Of a DNA stretch of 64,000 nt, positions 37,201 to 47,779 are shown one piece after another. Below the pieces are notes generated by a model. That model was not told the DNA's origin, searched no databases, and saw only the letters and a program-made list of their open reading frames with translations. The stretch comes from Channallabes apus (Eukaryota; Chordata; Actinopteri; Siluriformes; Clariidae). The stretch is from contig CM060112.1 of assembly GCA_030522415.1 (NCBI GenBank), forward strand, positions 16,634,227-16,698,226, in the 5' to 3' direction. Position 1 is the first letter of the stretch; each line of letters begins with the position of its first letter. Position numbers and translations under genes: made by a program.

Positions 37201-38223
37201 TCCTATCCATCCTTGTCACTCCCAAAGAGAACCTCAACATCTTCAGCTCTGCTACCTCTAGCTTTGCCTCCTGTCTTTTCTTCAGTGCCACTGTCTCTAA
37301 GCCGTAGAGCATTGCTGGTCTCACCACTGCCCTGTACACCTTTCCTTTCATTCTTGCTGATGCTCTTTTATCGCACAACACACCTGACACTTTTCTCCAC
37401 CCATTCCAACCTGCCTGTACTCGTCTCTTCACCTCCTTTGAACACTCTCCGTTGCTCTTGACCATTGTACTTAAAATCCTGCACCTTCTTTACCTCTGCT
37501 CCCTGTAGCCTCACTGTTCCTCTTGGGTCCCTCTCATTCACACACATGTATTCCGTCTTGCTGCGGCTAACCTTCATTCCTCTGCTTTCCAGAGCGTACC
37601 TCCACCTCTCCAAATTTTCCTCTACCTGTTCCCTGCTCTCGCTACAAAGCACAATGTCATCTGCAAACATCATAGACCATGGAGACTCCTGTCTAACTTC
37701 ATCTGTCATCCTGTCCATCACTAGAGCAAACAAAAAGGGGCTTAGAGCCGATCCTTGATGCAGACCCACCTCCACCTTGAACTCTTCTGTCACACCTGCA
37801 GCACATCTCACCACTGTCTTACAACTTACATTTTACATTGTTACATTTTATTAAAAGCAGATTAGTCAATATGCTTATACTGAAGATGTACCACTCCACA
37901 TTAAAAATTATTGCTTGTTTTTACCTGTAAACTGAAACACCAGAGCTCTGAATTTCTAATGACCTGCTGACATTTGCTTTGTTAGTGTCCAGGTGGGAAA
38001 GCAGGTCATAACGTCCAATAGTGTAGAGCAGGTCAGGCAGAAAGAGTTCATTGTCAAACAAGGCTTGCTCCGAGAGCCGGAGGAACAGGTCTTTCGCATC
38101 ATTCACACTCTCCAAACGTTTCCTGCCTAGGTGATTCATGCAGAGAAACTTCAGTGCTGCAACCTCGGACACGGTCAGGTCCTCATCAATCACATGAAGT
38201 TTATTGAGGTTTACTGGGGTCAT
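34267..38223 (-). CDS. casp10: tandem-DED initiator caspase (caspase-8/-10 family), 466 aa
   Basis: Coding exons on minus: 38223-37925, 36458-36359, 36263-36006, 35464-35347, 35072-34577 and 34396-34267 (1401 bp, all phases close). DED1 is residues 1-80 with the RxDLL motif at 71-75; DED2 is about 100-173. Then come a Gln/Ser-rich linker and the protease: His308 in ILSHG, Cys349 in QACQG, and Arg251 and Arg402 for the P1-Asp pocket, all present. Asp residues at 353-377 and the region around 213-225 are plausible maturation sites. It should be recruited by FADD at death receptors in the cytosol and cleave effector caspases. Length is normal for the family. DED2 ([13 protein letters not shown], then LPKSKM) looks more like caspase-10, while the loop after it is caspase-8-like; the family is certain, the paralogue name is tentative. 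Intron 1 (about 6 kb) and intron 2 carry transposons. Confidence 0.92.
35104..35152. repeat. A-rich run in caspase intron
   Basis: (AAAAT)n followed by about 30 A, just upstream (on minus) of the large p20/p10 exon acceptor at 35073; it supplies a poly(T) tract on the sense strand. Confidence 0.85.
36735..36875 (-). mobile_element. SINE fragment in DED-caspase intron 2
   Basis: 'catgcacgcagacaagatgc' and 'gaatcgtacccaggacctgg' followed by 'cagtgctaaccattatgcta' match the tRNA-head side of the 2898 SINE on minus, diverged. Confidence 0.6.
36885..37830 (-). mobile_element. RTE-like LINE reverse transcriptase, 5'-truncated
   Basis: Minus frames 37814-37368 and 37465-36920 encode RT palm and thumb pieces: [36 protein letters not shown] (catalytic FADD), [16 protein letters not shown], then [13 protein letters not shown] and [16 protein letters not shown] with a stop. 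A single frame change near 37465, around the expected YLGS-type motif (read here as FKYNG), interrupts it. The tail is (AAGA)n. It sits in intron 2 of the caspase in the same orientation. Near identity to 30918-31082 suggests recent activity of the family. Confidence 0.8.
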
Positions 38224-38272
38224 GGTGAGCAGATCAAGAAGAACCTGCTGAGATGGGTCCTAGCTTGTACAC
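38224..38272 (-). other. casp10: 5' untranslated part of caspase exon 2
   Basis: A pyrimidine-rich tract and acceptor TATGCAG (38273-38279) open 49 bp of leader before the start codon, whose context is CTCACCATGA. No upstream ATG in this piece. Confidence 0.7.
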
Positions 38273-38280
38273 CTGCATAC

Positions 38281-39000
38281 AGAAGTAATAGTGAGAGAAA
38301 AGTTAGGACATTTTAGAGTTGCCTGCTGATGATTCTACTGATGTGTTTGGTGGAGAACATTATTCGATGTTTAGACTGCAACAAGATATTAAATTGCAAT
38401 TTTAATCTTTAACGTTACACAAATATGTCCAGATTATTTGGCATCTTCACCATTACTCTGCAATAGTGTAGGTCTTGCTACCTATACTTGCAACCTTATG
38501 ATTGGTACTTTTTATCATGAAATGATATTTTTCATCTCAAAACAAAATACAACTGTTGGATAATGTATATACATTTGTGTTGAGAAGGCTATAGATAAAT
38601 TACCCTAAATGACCGATTACGTAACATCTCATTTTCACACTTGAATAAATATGAAGTCATTCTCATTTGCTGCTCTGGGAAGGTCCACTAAGTTTTGTAA
38701 TGCGGCTGTATAGATTTTTCAATTCAGCCACAGGAGCGTTAGTTTGGGCACTGATCTTGGTAAACTATCTCTTTACAAACCGTGCTTTGCACACAGGGCT
38801 ATTATCATAATGCAATACATTTAAGCCTGTTAGTTCCAATGAGTGGAATGTGATGGGTGTGATGGTCAAGTCAGGTGTCTACAAACCTTTGGCTAGTTAA
38901 TAAGTTTACTAAGGTTTTCCAAAATAAAAAAAATTAACAAATCAATTTGCCCATTTCAGACCATTTCAAACTGACCTGAGAGAGTTGACAACTAATACTT
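38281..39000. other. caspase intron 1, right-hand edge; no gene
   Basis: AT-rich. 'gtgatggtcaagtcaggtgt' with 'ctacaaacctttggctag' near 38870-38900 is the kind of sequence seen at Tc1 ends, but too little remains to call. Confidence 0.35.
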
Positions 39001-39006
39001 ATGGCG

Positions 39007-39547
39007 CTTTTCCACTGCATAGTACGGCACGGTTCAGTACAGCTCACCTCGTCCTTTTTTTAGTACCACCTCAGCCGAGGTTCCGAGCGCGCCAAACCGT
39101 TACCAAAACGTGACGTGTAAACTCGGCTGGTCACTGATTGGCTGGAGAAAATCGTCATTACTGCGTCACTGAACTTGCGACACGAGACACAACAGAACCG
39201 CTATATTTAGAACAGCCAGAGAAGGATCGGACGCACCTTTTTGTATTAACCAAAAATTTTCTTTGGCTGCCATCAGCCTCTTTTGAAACAAACTCCTTCT
39301 TCTCGCTGTTAAAAACATCCGCATGCCGAGAATGAAGAACACCATGCCGTCGATATGCTCCATTGTTGTGTGTTTGTTTGTGGCGCGTTTACGATGATGT
39401 CACGGCAGTAGAGGCGCTGCGACTATAACGACACGTGAATAATCCCGCCCACTCTAAACTGCAGTGGAAGCGCAAACTGAGCCGAACTGCGCCGAACCGA
39501 AGTGAGTTGAACTGAACCGTGCTGTGCCGAACTATGCAGTGGAAAAG
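39007..39547. mobile_element. PIF/Harbinger-like MITE (541 bp)
   Basis: The left end CTTTTCCACTGCATAGTACG is matched by the complement of CTATGCAGTGGAAAAG at the right; subterminal 'ggcacggttcagt' and 'gaactgaaccgtgc' also pair. The interior has CpG-containing DNA and no transposase frame. Confidence 0.75.
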
Positions 39548-40077
39548 TTTAGTTTACTAATTCATTGAAACTTGGTTTCAATGAATTTCAAAGCCATAAG
39601 CAGAGCATTTGCTTCTGCAGTAAAAATGTTACTTTGGTCTGGGATGCGTAAACCCTGCTGTAGTAGATTTGTTGCAAAGGCTGCTGCCACTTTATTTCCT
39701 GATTTTTGATCCATCCGTGTACAGTATATTGGGGTATGCTGTGGTAATTTTCCTCTTACGTCCAGAAACTGTTGGTGATATTCGTTCGGATGGGTTTTAG
39801 ACTTCTGTTTTTTTCCCCCAGATCCAGATAGATGCTTTTTGAGATTCAATTCTGCAAAAATGTGTCTCTTCTAAGATGGTCAATTCAACTTTCAGGTTCT
39901 CTAAATGTGTTTTAATACGTAAACCAAGTGGGCGGATATAGTTTCTTTTGATAGATTGTTAAATGTTTGTTCTCACTTTGATTGTATATTGTAATGCCAA
40001 TTTTACTCATCTGTTTTCCAAGGAGGGTTCATTAGCTTCGACATACAGACTTTGGATTGGTGATGCTCTGTAAGCTC

Positions 40078-40917
40078 TAGGGCTGCAACAACTAATCGAT
40101 AATTATCGATAATGAAATTCGTTGTCAACGAATGCCATTATCGATTAGTTGGGCTGCTCATGTTACTGAGAAGCGCGACCACAAGATGCACAAATACACA
40201 AAGACACACACATGGAGGTTACAGAAACGTTTGCAGGAAAAAGCACGCGCACCAAGTCCTCCCAGTTATGGGAGCAGTTTACATTAAACGCCTCTTATCG
40301 GGCGTTAAAATCGAGCGTTTTTCATTCTGCCGTTCGTAGTGTTCGGTGAGCGCGGATGAAGCGCAGAGGGTTTTCTACACATAGGAGTCAGTGAGTGTGT
40401 TCAGTGTGTTTGGTGACGTGCGTTTGTCCGGCTGCGCGGTTATACGGTGTCAAAAAAAAAACATTGCATGCAGCTTTTAAATCCCAACGAACGCAAGGAA
40501 AACACTTCTAGTGCGTTTTCTTCATGTTCATTTTACACTTCGGAGGACCGGATATATCCCATGATCCTACAGGCTATACATAGCGAAATGCGGAAAAAGG
40601 GCAAAATAAACACAGTGAACCCAGTAGCGGCGATTTTTCTCTCTCCCTACGTTGCCGTATTACGAGAATGTCTAGTATTTCAAAATTGTCTATATTTATT
40701 TATTTATTCATTGAATAAACAAAAAAAAAAAAGGATAAAATACACGAGAGGAATAATGTATAAACCGTGAAAAGGATGTAACAAGAGACACTTCAATTAA
40801 AAATAATATAATAATCTAGAAGTCTATAATTATTCTTTTTAAGTTGAATTAATTTAAGAGAATTTAAAATTGAGGTCATTCTTAACAACTGAATATGTCA
40901 GTGTATTTTTTAAACTA

Positions 40918-40998
<81 letters not shown>

Positions 40999-41254
40999 CA
41001 ACTTGCCATCTGCAATTATTGTTAAAAACAAAAATGTTGATTTACATAAACTAAGGTTTAAATGTCAAAATTAAAGATCATTAAACTCTATGTGGCTATT
41101 GCATTTTTAAATGTTTACTTTTACACATTTATGATTGATGGTTTTATATAGTGAAGCAAAACATCAAATTATAGTGTAGAGTTTTTATCCGATTAATCGA
41201 AAAAATAATCGACCAACTAATCGATTATCAAAATAATCGTTAGTTGCAGCCCTA
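40078..41254. mobile_element. hAT-type non-autonomous element inserted in a LINE
   Basis: Ends TAGGGCTGCAAC and (complement) TAGGGCTGCAACTAACGATT bound 1177 bp. Flanks GTAAGCTC and GCAGGCTC agree at 6 of 8 positions, both differences being transitions, so a decayed 8-bp TSD. Subterminal 'ttatcgattagttg' and 'caactaatcgatta' repeats are inverted. A (CA)n run at 40925-40996 lies inside. No convincing transposase. Confidence 0.75.
40925..40996. repeat. (CA)n microsatellite
   Basis: 36 uninterrupted CA units. Confidence 0.95.
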
Positions 41255-41759
41255 GCAGGCTCCCAATACCAGTCGGATGCTTTGGTGAGGTACAATGTCT
41301 AGAAGGCGTATATGATTTCCTGACTGAATCATAAATTATACTTCCATAATCCAGTTTTGATCGAATCAAAGTTCTATATATATTTATCAATTTGGTTTTG
41401 GATAAAATCTTTAAAATATTCATGGCTTTAAAACATTTCTTTTTAAGTAGTTTAATGTGTGGACTAAAAGGTAGTTTGTCGTCAAGGGTGATGCCAAGAA
41501 ATTTTGTCTCTTTAACAACTTTAATATGGGTTCCGTCCATAAACAACTCTGGTTCATTATGACCAAAGCTGCCATTCTGCATTGACCAAGATTGTATTTT
41601 GTTTATATTCTGTTGGATTTTTGGAGAGTTGGGATAATGGGGATCAATTATTCTCCAGGTCCCTACAGAGTGATGAAAGTTCTACCAAAAATGTATGGAT
41701 AGAATAGTAGAAAGGTTAAGTGTGACCCTCGTATGGGGGGCTTAAGAGTTAGTCGTTAA

Positions 41760-43841
41760 CCAAGAGAGCGTGCTACTGTTCCTTTCACAGGCTGCTATCA
41801 CAAAGATAGCCGTACCTGGGCTATGAAAAAATAAAAAAAATAATAAATGACTGTACCTCAATATTTAAATTTGTTCGCAATTGCAAGCAGGGGAGCTCTA
41901 TGTGTTAGTATGTGCTGTTGAATAAAAAATATATAATAATAATAATAATAATAATAAAATATGAAAAAAAGAAAGAAAAAAAAAATATATATACAATTTA
42001 TAAAAGATCACTATACTACTAAACTTAAAGGTGTGCTGGGAGCGGTAGGGTAAGTGCTACTTGATGGTACGAGTAGCATCTCTCTCAATTATCCTGTTTG
42101 GAAGATTCTAATTTTCTAATTTTAAAAAATTACTATACTATAAATCAGTGTAGTAAGAGCATAAAAAGGTGTAATAAGAGATGAGGGGGAGCTACATGAT
42201 AATATGCACCTCTAATTCATCTGGCTTAGAAGCTATTGTATTTTAAATTTTATAAACATGGCTGTACTACAATACTACTATACTAAAAGGTTAATAAGTG
42301 TAGTAGGTGCTAGTAAAGGAGCTCTACATGTTGGTATGTCTGGCAATGCTCTCATTTTTCCAGTTTAGAAGCTACTGAATTTAAGTGTTAAAAAAAAGAA
42401 AGAAAAAAAAAACACAGTAAAATGTGTATATACTACAAAGCTTACAGGTGAAATAAGAACAGAAGAAACATGACTATATAAGTGGGATCTCTCTGACTCA
42501 CCCTGTTCGAAAGCCACTGAATTTTAAATTACTTTTTATAAAATTAGAAGAAAGAAAAACTAAAATGTGAATATATTACAAACAAATAAGGTGTAATAAG
42601 GGGAGCAGGGGAGCTCTACATGTTGATGTGCATGGCATTTCACTCTCTTCATCTGGTTTAAAAAAAAAAAAACTAAAAAGAAAACATGTGACTATAATAC
42701 AACACTTAAATGTGTTGTAGATGCGAAAGGGTAAACAGTACATGACAGTACAAGTGCCATCTCTCTCACTCATCCTTTTTAGAAGCTACTACGTTTGAAA
42801 TGTATTATTTATATACTACAACCTAAACAACCCATATACAATACCTAAATGTGCTCTACATGCTGATATGCATGGCATCTCTCTCATTCATCTGGTTTAG
42901 AATATACATAAAAATTATATATTAGAATATATATAAAACATGACTATACTATTATGTTTTATAAATGTATAATTTATAGCTTAAATGTCAATTAAAAGCA
43001 GTAGTGTAAGCTCTACATGTCCTTCAAGTGGCATCCCTCTCATTCAACCTGTATAGAAGCTACAGATGTTTTGTTTTTTTAGACAAGAAATAATGAAAAA
43101 AAATATTATAAAACCTAAATGTGTAGTGCAAGAGGGGGGAACTAAAAGAAAAAAAAAACTAATGATATGCATGGCATCTCTCTAATTCATATGGTTTACA
43201 AACTAATGAATTTTAATTATTATATATATTTATAACTGGAAAATTAATAAAGGTGTAGTAAGAGCAGGCAGGGGATCTCATTTTGTGGCCATGTGTATCC
43301 ACAGTCATCTTTCATAATAATTTTCAAAAAATAGAAGAAAAAATAAATAAAAATAAAATAATACTAAGAATGTGTATGAGGAAAAGTAGCTCTACATGAT
43401 GGTATGAGGGGCATCTTTCTCTCTCATCCAGTTTGCAAGCTACAATTTTTTTATATATATAAAATATATATATACAAAACTTGCAAAACTTAAAGGTGTA
43501 GTAAGTGCAGGCAGGGGAGCTCTATATGTTGGTATATGTGGTAACACTCGTACGTTCAGAAGATTGAAAGAAATATATAATAAAACGTGACTATACTACA
43601 AAAGCGTAAAGGTGTACCAAGAGCAGTAGTGCAAGTTCTCATTTCTACATAATTGGGATCCCTCACACTCATCCTGTTTAGCAGCTACTGAACTTTAAAT
43701 ACTTCCAAAATTAAAAACAAATGGCCTATAAAAATGGCTATACTAAAAAAATAAAAAATAAAAAGAGAGAGAGTGTACTGGGCAACTCTATGTTGGTCTC
43801 TTTCATTAATTTGGTTCATCCGAGAAAAAAAATTTATTAAA

Positions 43842-43898
<57 letters not shown>

Positions 43899-44110
43899 AT
43901 ATATATATTTTTTATGACTACATTAAAAAAAATAAAGAATGTATACGATCAGTCAGACAGCTTACCGTGTAGGTCCAAGTTATACTGTATATCTCTCTCA
44001 CTCCTCTGGTTCATAAGCTGCTGAATTTCAAATAATTAAAAAGTAGATAATAAAGCGTGAAGGGAGACTCGACACTCTACACCTCTCGAACATCTCACTC
44101 AGAAGCTAAT
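41760..44110. repeat. degenerate ~135-bp tandem array with dimeric structure
   Basis: About sixteen diverged units share the order 'ggtgtagtaagagcag', 'gggagctctacatg', 'ggcatctctctcattcatc', 'tggtttagaagctactgaat', then an AT-rich spacer with 'aacatgactatactac'. Units tend to alternate between type A ('tctcattcatctggttta', e.g. near 42612 and 42850) and type B ('tctcactcatcctgtttagaag', e.g. near 42050, 42740 and 43660), suggesting a ~270-bp dimer. It lies wholly in intron 1 of the DED caspase and has no coding content. An (AT)n run at 43847-43900 is embedded. Confidence 0.75.
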
Positions 44111-44440
44111 TCTGAATTTTTTTTTAATAAAAGGTTATATACGGAGAGGGGAAGTTATGTATGGTAGTGTCTTGTTTGCGACTTTATTTGGTCAGACACT
44201 GAAGACGGAATGACGAGTCTGTGAATATAGAACATTACTTTTTTTTTTTTAACACAAACCCAAATCCATACAATTATATAACAATTAATATTGTTTAAAC
44301 AACAACGTCAAACCCTGGAATATTCTAGTCGACCTGGACGAGTGACACATAAGGCAGCAAACTAGCTAAGCAGCTAACATATTACTGAAAGCTGAATTAA
44401 AGTTGTGTTCACGCGAATACAAACCGACTACTTTTCTTAC

Positions 44441-44570
44441 CTTTACATTTAGACGAGGGCGACAACCAGGCGGTTTATCTCGAGGCAGCTCCTTAGTTTC
44501 CGCTTTCAGTTAGTTAAAGATACAAAGTGTAACACAGTTTCCCGGGGTTTTCTTGAGCGCTACTAGGTTC
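44441..44570 (-). other. casp10: putative untranslated first exon of the DED caspase
   Basis: On minus, AAATGTAAAG|GTAAGAAAAG gives a strong donor at 44440. Upstream of it the DNA is CpG-richer than the intron and has no long frame. The next minus acceptor leading to coding sequence is 38273. The right limit (transcription start) is not visible and is set loosely. Confidence 0.5.
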
Positions 44571-44590
44571 CTTCTCAGGGCGACGAAAAC

Positions 44591-44602
44591 GCTTTCGGTT
44601 CC
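44591..44602 (-). promoter_or_regulatory. candidate IRF/ETS-IRF site
   Basis: The minus strand reads GGAACCGAAAGC, fitting the GGAANNGAAA composite and close to interferon-response elements. It lies 150 bp upstream of the putative donor of the caspase first exon. Caspase-8 family promoters are often interferon-inducible; that link here is inference from one short motif. Confidence 0.3.
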
Positions 44603-44865
44603 AACGAGGAAGTTTAAAAGAGAGACTTCAAACCGGAAAGCACGTGACTCATGACATGCTGTTGTCAAGGTTTTGTGGAATGTATATTTCGTTGCACCTT
44701 AACTACAGCACTTTATTACAGTAACCTTTCACTACATTTAGCCAGAGTTATCATATAGATCACTATTAGCGGCAACAACCTTTTTTTTCTTTTTAAGGGA
44801 ATGTAGTTAGAGCATTATGGCAAGCCGTTTTAACATTTAATGGCAAAAGTTGACTATCCGGAATG

Positions 44866-45353
44866 AACCTTACAGATAGTTTTGACTAGTTGTAATTGCA
44901 TTCTGACTAGTCAAAATGACAGTTAGAGATATCCGTTATTCAGTTCTTCCTAGGCAAAATTAACTTTTCACATATCCAAAACTCAGTTATAGATATCTGT
45001 AATTGTCCTTCCAGATATCCACAACGTCATTCTTCCTAGGACGAATGACGTCACTTTCCCCATTCATCTCAATGGAGTTTCCCTTTACAGATATGTTTAA
45101 CTCAGTTGTAGATATCCACAATGTGGAGTGTGAATATCTACAAGTAAATTATGACTGTCCACAATTGCTGTTAGAGATATCTACAATTAAATTCTGACTA
45201 GTGACAATACCAGTTCAAGATATCTATAATCCAGTTTTGACTGGTCAAAATAGAGTTCAAGATATCTGAAAAGGACATTATAGATATCTTTAATTGAGGT
45301 GAGTTGAAGATATCTTGAATTGGAATTGTGACTAGTCAGAATTAAATTGTAGA
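44866..45353. repeat. GATATC/ACTAGT-rich degenerate tandem repeat
   Basis: At least ten GATATC or near-GATATC palindromes and several (t)gactagtca palindromes alternate every 25-45 bp, with linker sequence such as 'caattcagttttgac'. Tc1 copy B is inserted at its right edge (TA at 45354). Confidence 0.7.
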
Positions 45354-45355
45354 TA

Positions 45356-46968
45356 CAGTGGTGTGAAAAACTATTTGCCCCCTTCCTGATTTCTTATTCT
45401 TTTGCATGTTTGTCACACTTAAATGTTTCTGCTCATCAAAAACCATTAACTATTAGTCAAAGATAACATAATTGAACACAAAATGCAGTTTTTAAATGAA
45501 GGTTTAAGTTATTAAGGGAGAAAACAAACTCCAAATCTACATGGCCCTGTGTGAAAAAGTGATTGCCCCCCTTGTTAAAAAATAACTTAACTGTGGTTTA
45601 TCACACCTGAGTTCAATTTCTGTAGTCACCCCCAGGCCTGATTACTGCCACACCTGTTTCAATCAAGAAATCACTTAAATAGGAGCTACCTGACACAGAG
45701 AAGTAGACCAAAAGCACCTCAAAAGCTAGACATCATGCCAAGATCCAAAGAAATTCAGGAACAAATGAGAACAAAAGTAATTGAGAGCTATCAGTCTGGT
45801 AAAGGTTATAAAGCCATTTCTAAAGCTTTGGGACTCCAGCGAACCACAGTGAGAGCCATTATCCACAAATGGCAAAAACATGGAACAGTGGTGAACCTTC
45901 CCAGGAGTGGCCGGCCGACCAAAACTACCCCAAGAGCTCAGAGACAATTCATCCGAGAGGCCACAAAAGACCCCAGGACAACATCTAAAGAACTGCAGGC
46001 CTCACTTGCCTCAATTAAGGTCAGTGTTCACGACTCCACCAAAGAAACTGGGCAAAAATGGCCTGCATGGCAGTTTTCCAAGGTGCAAACCACTTTTAAG
46101 CAAAAAGAACATTTAAGGCTCGTCTCAATTTTGCTAAAAAAAACATCTCAATGATTGTCAAGACTTTTGGGAAAATACCTTGTGGACCGACGAGACAAAA
46201 GTTGAACTTTTTGGAAGGTGCGTGTCCCGTTACATCTGGCGTAAAAGTAACACAGCATTTCAGAAAAAGAACATCATACCAACAGTAAAATATGGTGGTG
46301 GTAGTGTGATGGTCTGGGGTTGTTTTGCTGCTTCAGGACCTGGAAGGCTTGCTGTGATAGATGGAACCATGAATTCTACTGTCTACCAAAAAATCCTGAA
46401 GGAGCATGTCCGGCCATCTGTTCGTCAACTCAAGCTGAAGCGATCTTGGGTGCTGCAGCAGGACAATGACCCAAAACACACCAGCAAATCCACCTCTGAA
46501 TGGCTGAAGAAAAACAAAATGAAGACTTTGGAGTGGCCTAGTCAAAGTCCTGACCTGAATCCTATTGAGATGTTGTGGCATGACCTTAAAAAGGCGGTTC
46601 ATGCTAGAAAACCCTCAAATAAAGCTGAATTATAACAATTCTGCAAGGATGAGTGGGCCAAAATTCCTCCAGAGCGCTGTAAAAGACTCGTTGCAAGTTA
46701 TCGCAAACGCTTGATTGCAGTTATTGCTGCTAAGGGTGGCCCAACCAGTTATTAGGTTCAGGGGCAATTACTTTTTCACACAGGGCCATGTAGGTTTGGA
46801 TTTTTTTTCTCCCTAAATAATAAAACCCCTCATTTTAAAACTGCATTTTGTGTTTACTTGTATTATCTTTGACTAATAGTTAAATGTGTTTGATCAGAAA
46901 CATTTTGTGTGACAAACATGCAAAAGAATAAGAAATCAGGAGGGGGACAAATACTTTTTCACACCACT
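45356..46968 (+). mobile_element. Tc1-like transposon copy B (1613 bp)
   Basis: Same family as copy A, with near-identical inverted ends. The start codon region is intact (45735: MPRSKEIQEQM, then the HTH segment), but the frame breaks at a net 5-bp loss near 46042 relative to copy A, shifts again at an expanded A-run near 46140, and has a CAA-to-TAA stop at 46633 before the C-terminus. The catalytic frame (46180-46632) keeps [15 protein letters not shown] and [11 protein letters not shown], i.e. all three DD34E acidic residues. It is non-functional as a whole. Confidence 0.9.
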
Positions 46969-46974
46969 ATATAT

Positions 46975-46980
46975 ATAAAT

Positions 46981-47030
<50 letters not shown>
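46975..47030. repeat. (AT)n microsatellite and poly(T)
   Basis: TA run directly right of Tc1 copy B, followed by about 18 T. Confidence 0.9.
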
Positions 47031-47032
<2 letters not shown>

Positions 47033-47779
47033 TTTTTTTTTTTTTTTACATTTTGCACACTTAAATGGTTAAGATCAAACAATTGTTAATATTTCACAAA
47101 GGTAAATGCAAAATGGAGTTTTTAAATGATGATCTATCTTATTAGGGTTAAAAAAAAAAAAAAGCTGTCCAGCTCTACCTGGCCCTATGTGAAAAAGTAA
47201 GTGGCCCTACACATAATAACTAGTGATGGGAAGTTAAACAGGTCCCATCTGTATAAACAGTGAAATGGTCCATTGTTAGTATAAATGCAAGCACTATTGG
47301 AATTCCGCTTGTTCAAATCAAACTAGTGGTCATGTAAATACTGCCCAGTATGTTCTATTGGCCTGAACCAAGCAAATAAAACATTACAATTACTGGAATG
47401 GGTTAAGAAATGTTAAAATGTTAAAACCTGAAAGAATAGTGGTGGACGGTCAACATCACAGAAGTAATCTGGTCGGGGGGGATAACGAATAACCGTGATC
47501 AGAAATCCCTTAAGGGGCATTGGTGGCTCAAACAGTAAAAGGTCTGGATTATTGTTTAGAAGGTCAAGAGTTTAAGCCCTAGCAAGCCCTTGAGCAAGGC
47601 CATATACCATACGTACCTGCTCCAGAGTTGCTTTATCTTGGCTGACTCTGCCCCCCGATCCTAGCTTCATCACTATATGCGAAATAATAATTTAACTTTG
47701 CTGTAAGGTGCAGGTGATAAATTATTGATCATTTAAGCACTTGGTGATTTTGCACCATAAAAAAAAATCAGCAAAAGAA

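Larger units (their letters stand above)
39560..41640 (-). pseudogene. jockey/I-like LINE fragment (RT tail and RNase H), split by a hAT
   Basis: The right part (41582-41300 on minus) reads VKETKFLGITLDDKLPFSPH and INIYRTLIRSKLDYGSIIYD, an RT C-terminus. The left part (39849-39562) reads KSGNKVAAAFATNLLQQGLR and FTAEANALLMALKFIET, an RNase H core with the Glu-Ala-x-Ala helix. Between them sits the element 40078-41254. Joined across it they fit one 5'-truncated LINE on minus. Confidence 0.7.

Noticed and set aside
40112..40770. Two ORFs (75 and 107 codons) inside the hAT at 40078
   Set aside because: No hAT dimerisation, BED zinc finger or RNase-H-like motifs; neither continues into a transposase.
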